Positions 5,718 through 6,077 of a stretch of 6,077 nt of DNA are shown here, one piece after another. The notes beneath the pieces were generated by a model. The model was given only the letters and a program-made list of their open reading frames with translations, did not search any database and had not been told where the DNA came from. Numbering within the stretch: position 1 is the stretch's first letter; each line of letters opens with the position of its first letter. Both the position numbers and the translations under genes were made by a program. This stretch comes from Myxococcaceae bacterium (GTDB taxonomy: Bacteria; Myxococcota; Myxococcia; Myxococcales; Myxococcaceae). The stretch covers positions 1-6,077 of the forward strand of contig JAGSPQ010000246.1 in assembly GCA_018262385.1 (NCBI GenBank), read 5' to 3'.

Positions 5718-6077
5718 CCGTTGGAAAAGCCACCAGAGCGAATCGCAAGCCCATCACCACCGGCTGTGGCGCAGGCACCGGCAAGGTCTCCGGCGACAAG
5801 AAGCCGGCCCGCCCGGCGGTCTCGACCGGCTGCGGCGCTTCGGGCGGCGGAGGCTGGAAGCCGAGCACCAAGCCGAAGGCGGGCGGGAAGACGACCGGCC
5901 TGTCCGAGCGCACCGCCTCCCAGCTCGACAAGGCGAAGAGCACCGCCGACCGCAAGGCGGTCTCGACCGGCTGCGGAGCGTCGACTCCCTCCCGCCCCGC
6001 GCCGAAGCCCAAGCCGGCGCCGAAGACCGTCTCGACCGGGTGCGGAGCTTCGACCCCGTCCCGCCCCGCGCCGAAGC
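5714..6077 (+). CDS. Candidate RiPP precursor with repeated TGCGA units (partial, C-terminus beyond the window)
   Basis: The frame opens at ATG 5714, overlapping the radical SAM stop, and runs 121 residues to the right edge without a stop. It begins MTVGKATRANRKP and then carries TTGCGAG (15-21), VSTGCGAS (36-43), VSTGCGAS (83-90) and VSTGCGAS (106-113). Cys18, 40, 87 and 110 are its only cysteines. The stretches between are rich in Lys, Pro, Ala, Ser, Thr and Gly and nearly free of large hydrophobic residues, so the chain is probably disordered. There is one Trp (48), no signal peptide and no membrane segment. Coupling to a radical SAM/SPASM enzyme with a recognition domain suggests a multi-core peptide substrate in which each Cys is modified, for instance by a thioether. 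This is inference. A non-RiPP alternative is a Lys/Pro-rich low-complexity protein, but the conserved Cys box and the neighbour argue against it. I do not recognise a named family. Confidence 0.75.
   Translation, partial: MTVGKATRANRKPITTGCGAGTGKVSGDKKPARPAVSTGCGASGGGGWKPSTKPKAGGKTTGLSERTASQLDKAKSTADRKAVSTGCGASTPSRPAPKPKPAPKTVSTGCGASTPSRPAPK
5756..6077 (+). repeat. In-frame tandem peptide repeat, period about 23 residues, one decayed unit
   Basis: The T-G-C box recurs with Cys at residues 18, 40, 87 and 110 of the precursor. The gap of 47 between the second and third is twice the period, and halfway in it lies KTTGLSE (59-65), where Leu63 stands at the expected Cys position. Read this way there are five units spaced 22, 23, 24 and 23 residues apart. 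The last two copies (5960-6008 and 6029-6077) are nearly identical at the DNA level over 49 bases. The array may continue beyond the window. Confidence 0.8.

Noticed and set aside
5632..6012. Minus-strand frame with repeated APQPVET
   Set aside because: The repeat is only the reverse complement of the TGCGA boxes on the plus strand. It starts inside the array, has no partner gene and lacks a plausible start signal.
5762..6077. CRISPR-like repeat array
   Set aside because: The repeats are in frame, vary at synonymous positions and have similar rather than unique spacers, so they are protein-coding repeats.

Overview
The window is high-GC DNA (roughly two thirds G+C by eye) with tightly packed genes and a strong G/C bias at third codon positions. 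Together with the gene families present, this suggests a myxobacterium-like or related deltaproteobacterial chromosome. That assignment is an inference; there is no rRNA or other marker gene to confirm it. I see no tRNA, rRNA, CRISPR array, insertion sequence or phage gene.

Region A (1-2781, minus strand) is a two-gene envelope/glycan unit. A large multi-pass DUF2079 membrane protein (2781-826) is followed 36 bases later by a polyprenyl-phosphate-type family 2 glycosyltransferase (789-1, running off the left edge). The pairing suggests that the glycosyltransferase loads a sugar on a lipid carrier and the membrane protein, possibly a GT-C-like transferase, uses it at the outer face of the membrane.

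Region B (2832-4292) holds a membrane-anchored protein with a C-terminal discoidin (F5/8 type C) carbohydrate-binding-like domain on the plus strand. It is divergent from the DUF2079 gene. It converges, with only 3 bases between stops, on a minus-strand class I SAM-dependent methyltransferase. A 9-bp-stem hairpin lies at this convergent junction.

Region C (4374-6077, plus strand) is the most interesting part. A radical SAM/SPASM enzyme with an apparent N-terminal PqqD-like peptide-recognition domain overlaps, by an ATGA stop/start, a Lys/Pro/Ala/Thr-rich gene that leaves the window at the right edge. The second gene repeats the motif (V/T)-S/T-T-G-C-G-A-S at a period of about 23 residues, with one unit in which the Cys is replaced by Leu. 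This is the architecture expected of a multi-core ribosomally synthesised and post-translationally modified peptide (RiPP): a maturase translationally coupled to a repeated, single-Cys-per-unit substrate. I do not recognise the precursor as a named family. The chemistry, possibly a thioether or another Cys-centred modification, is inferred only.
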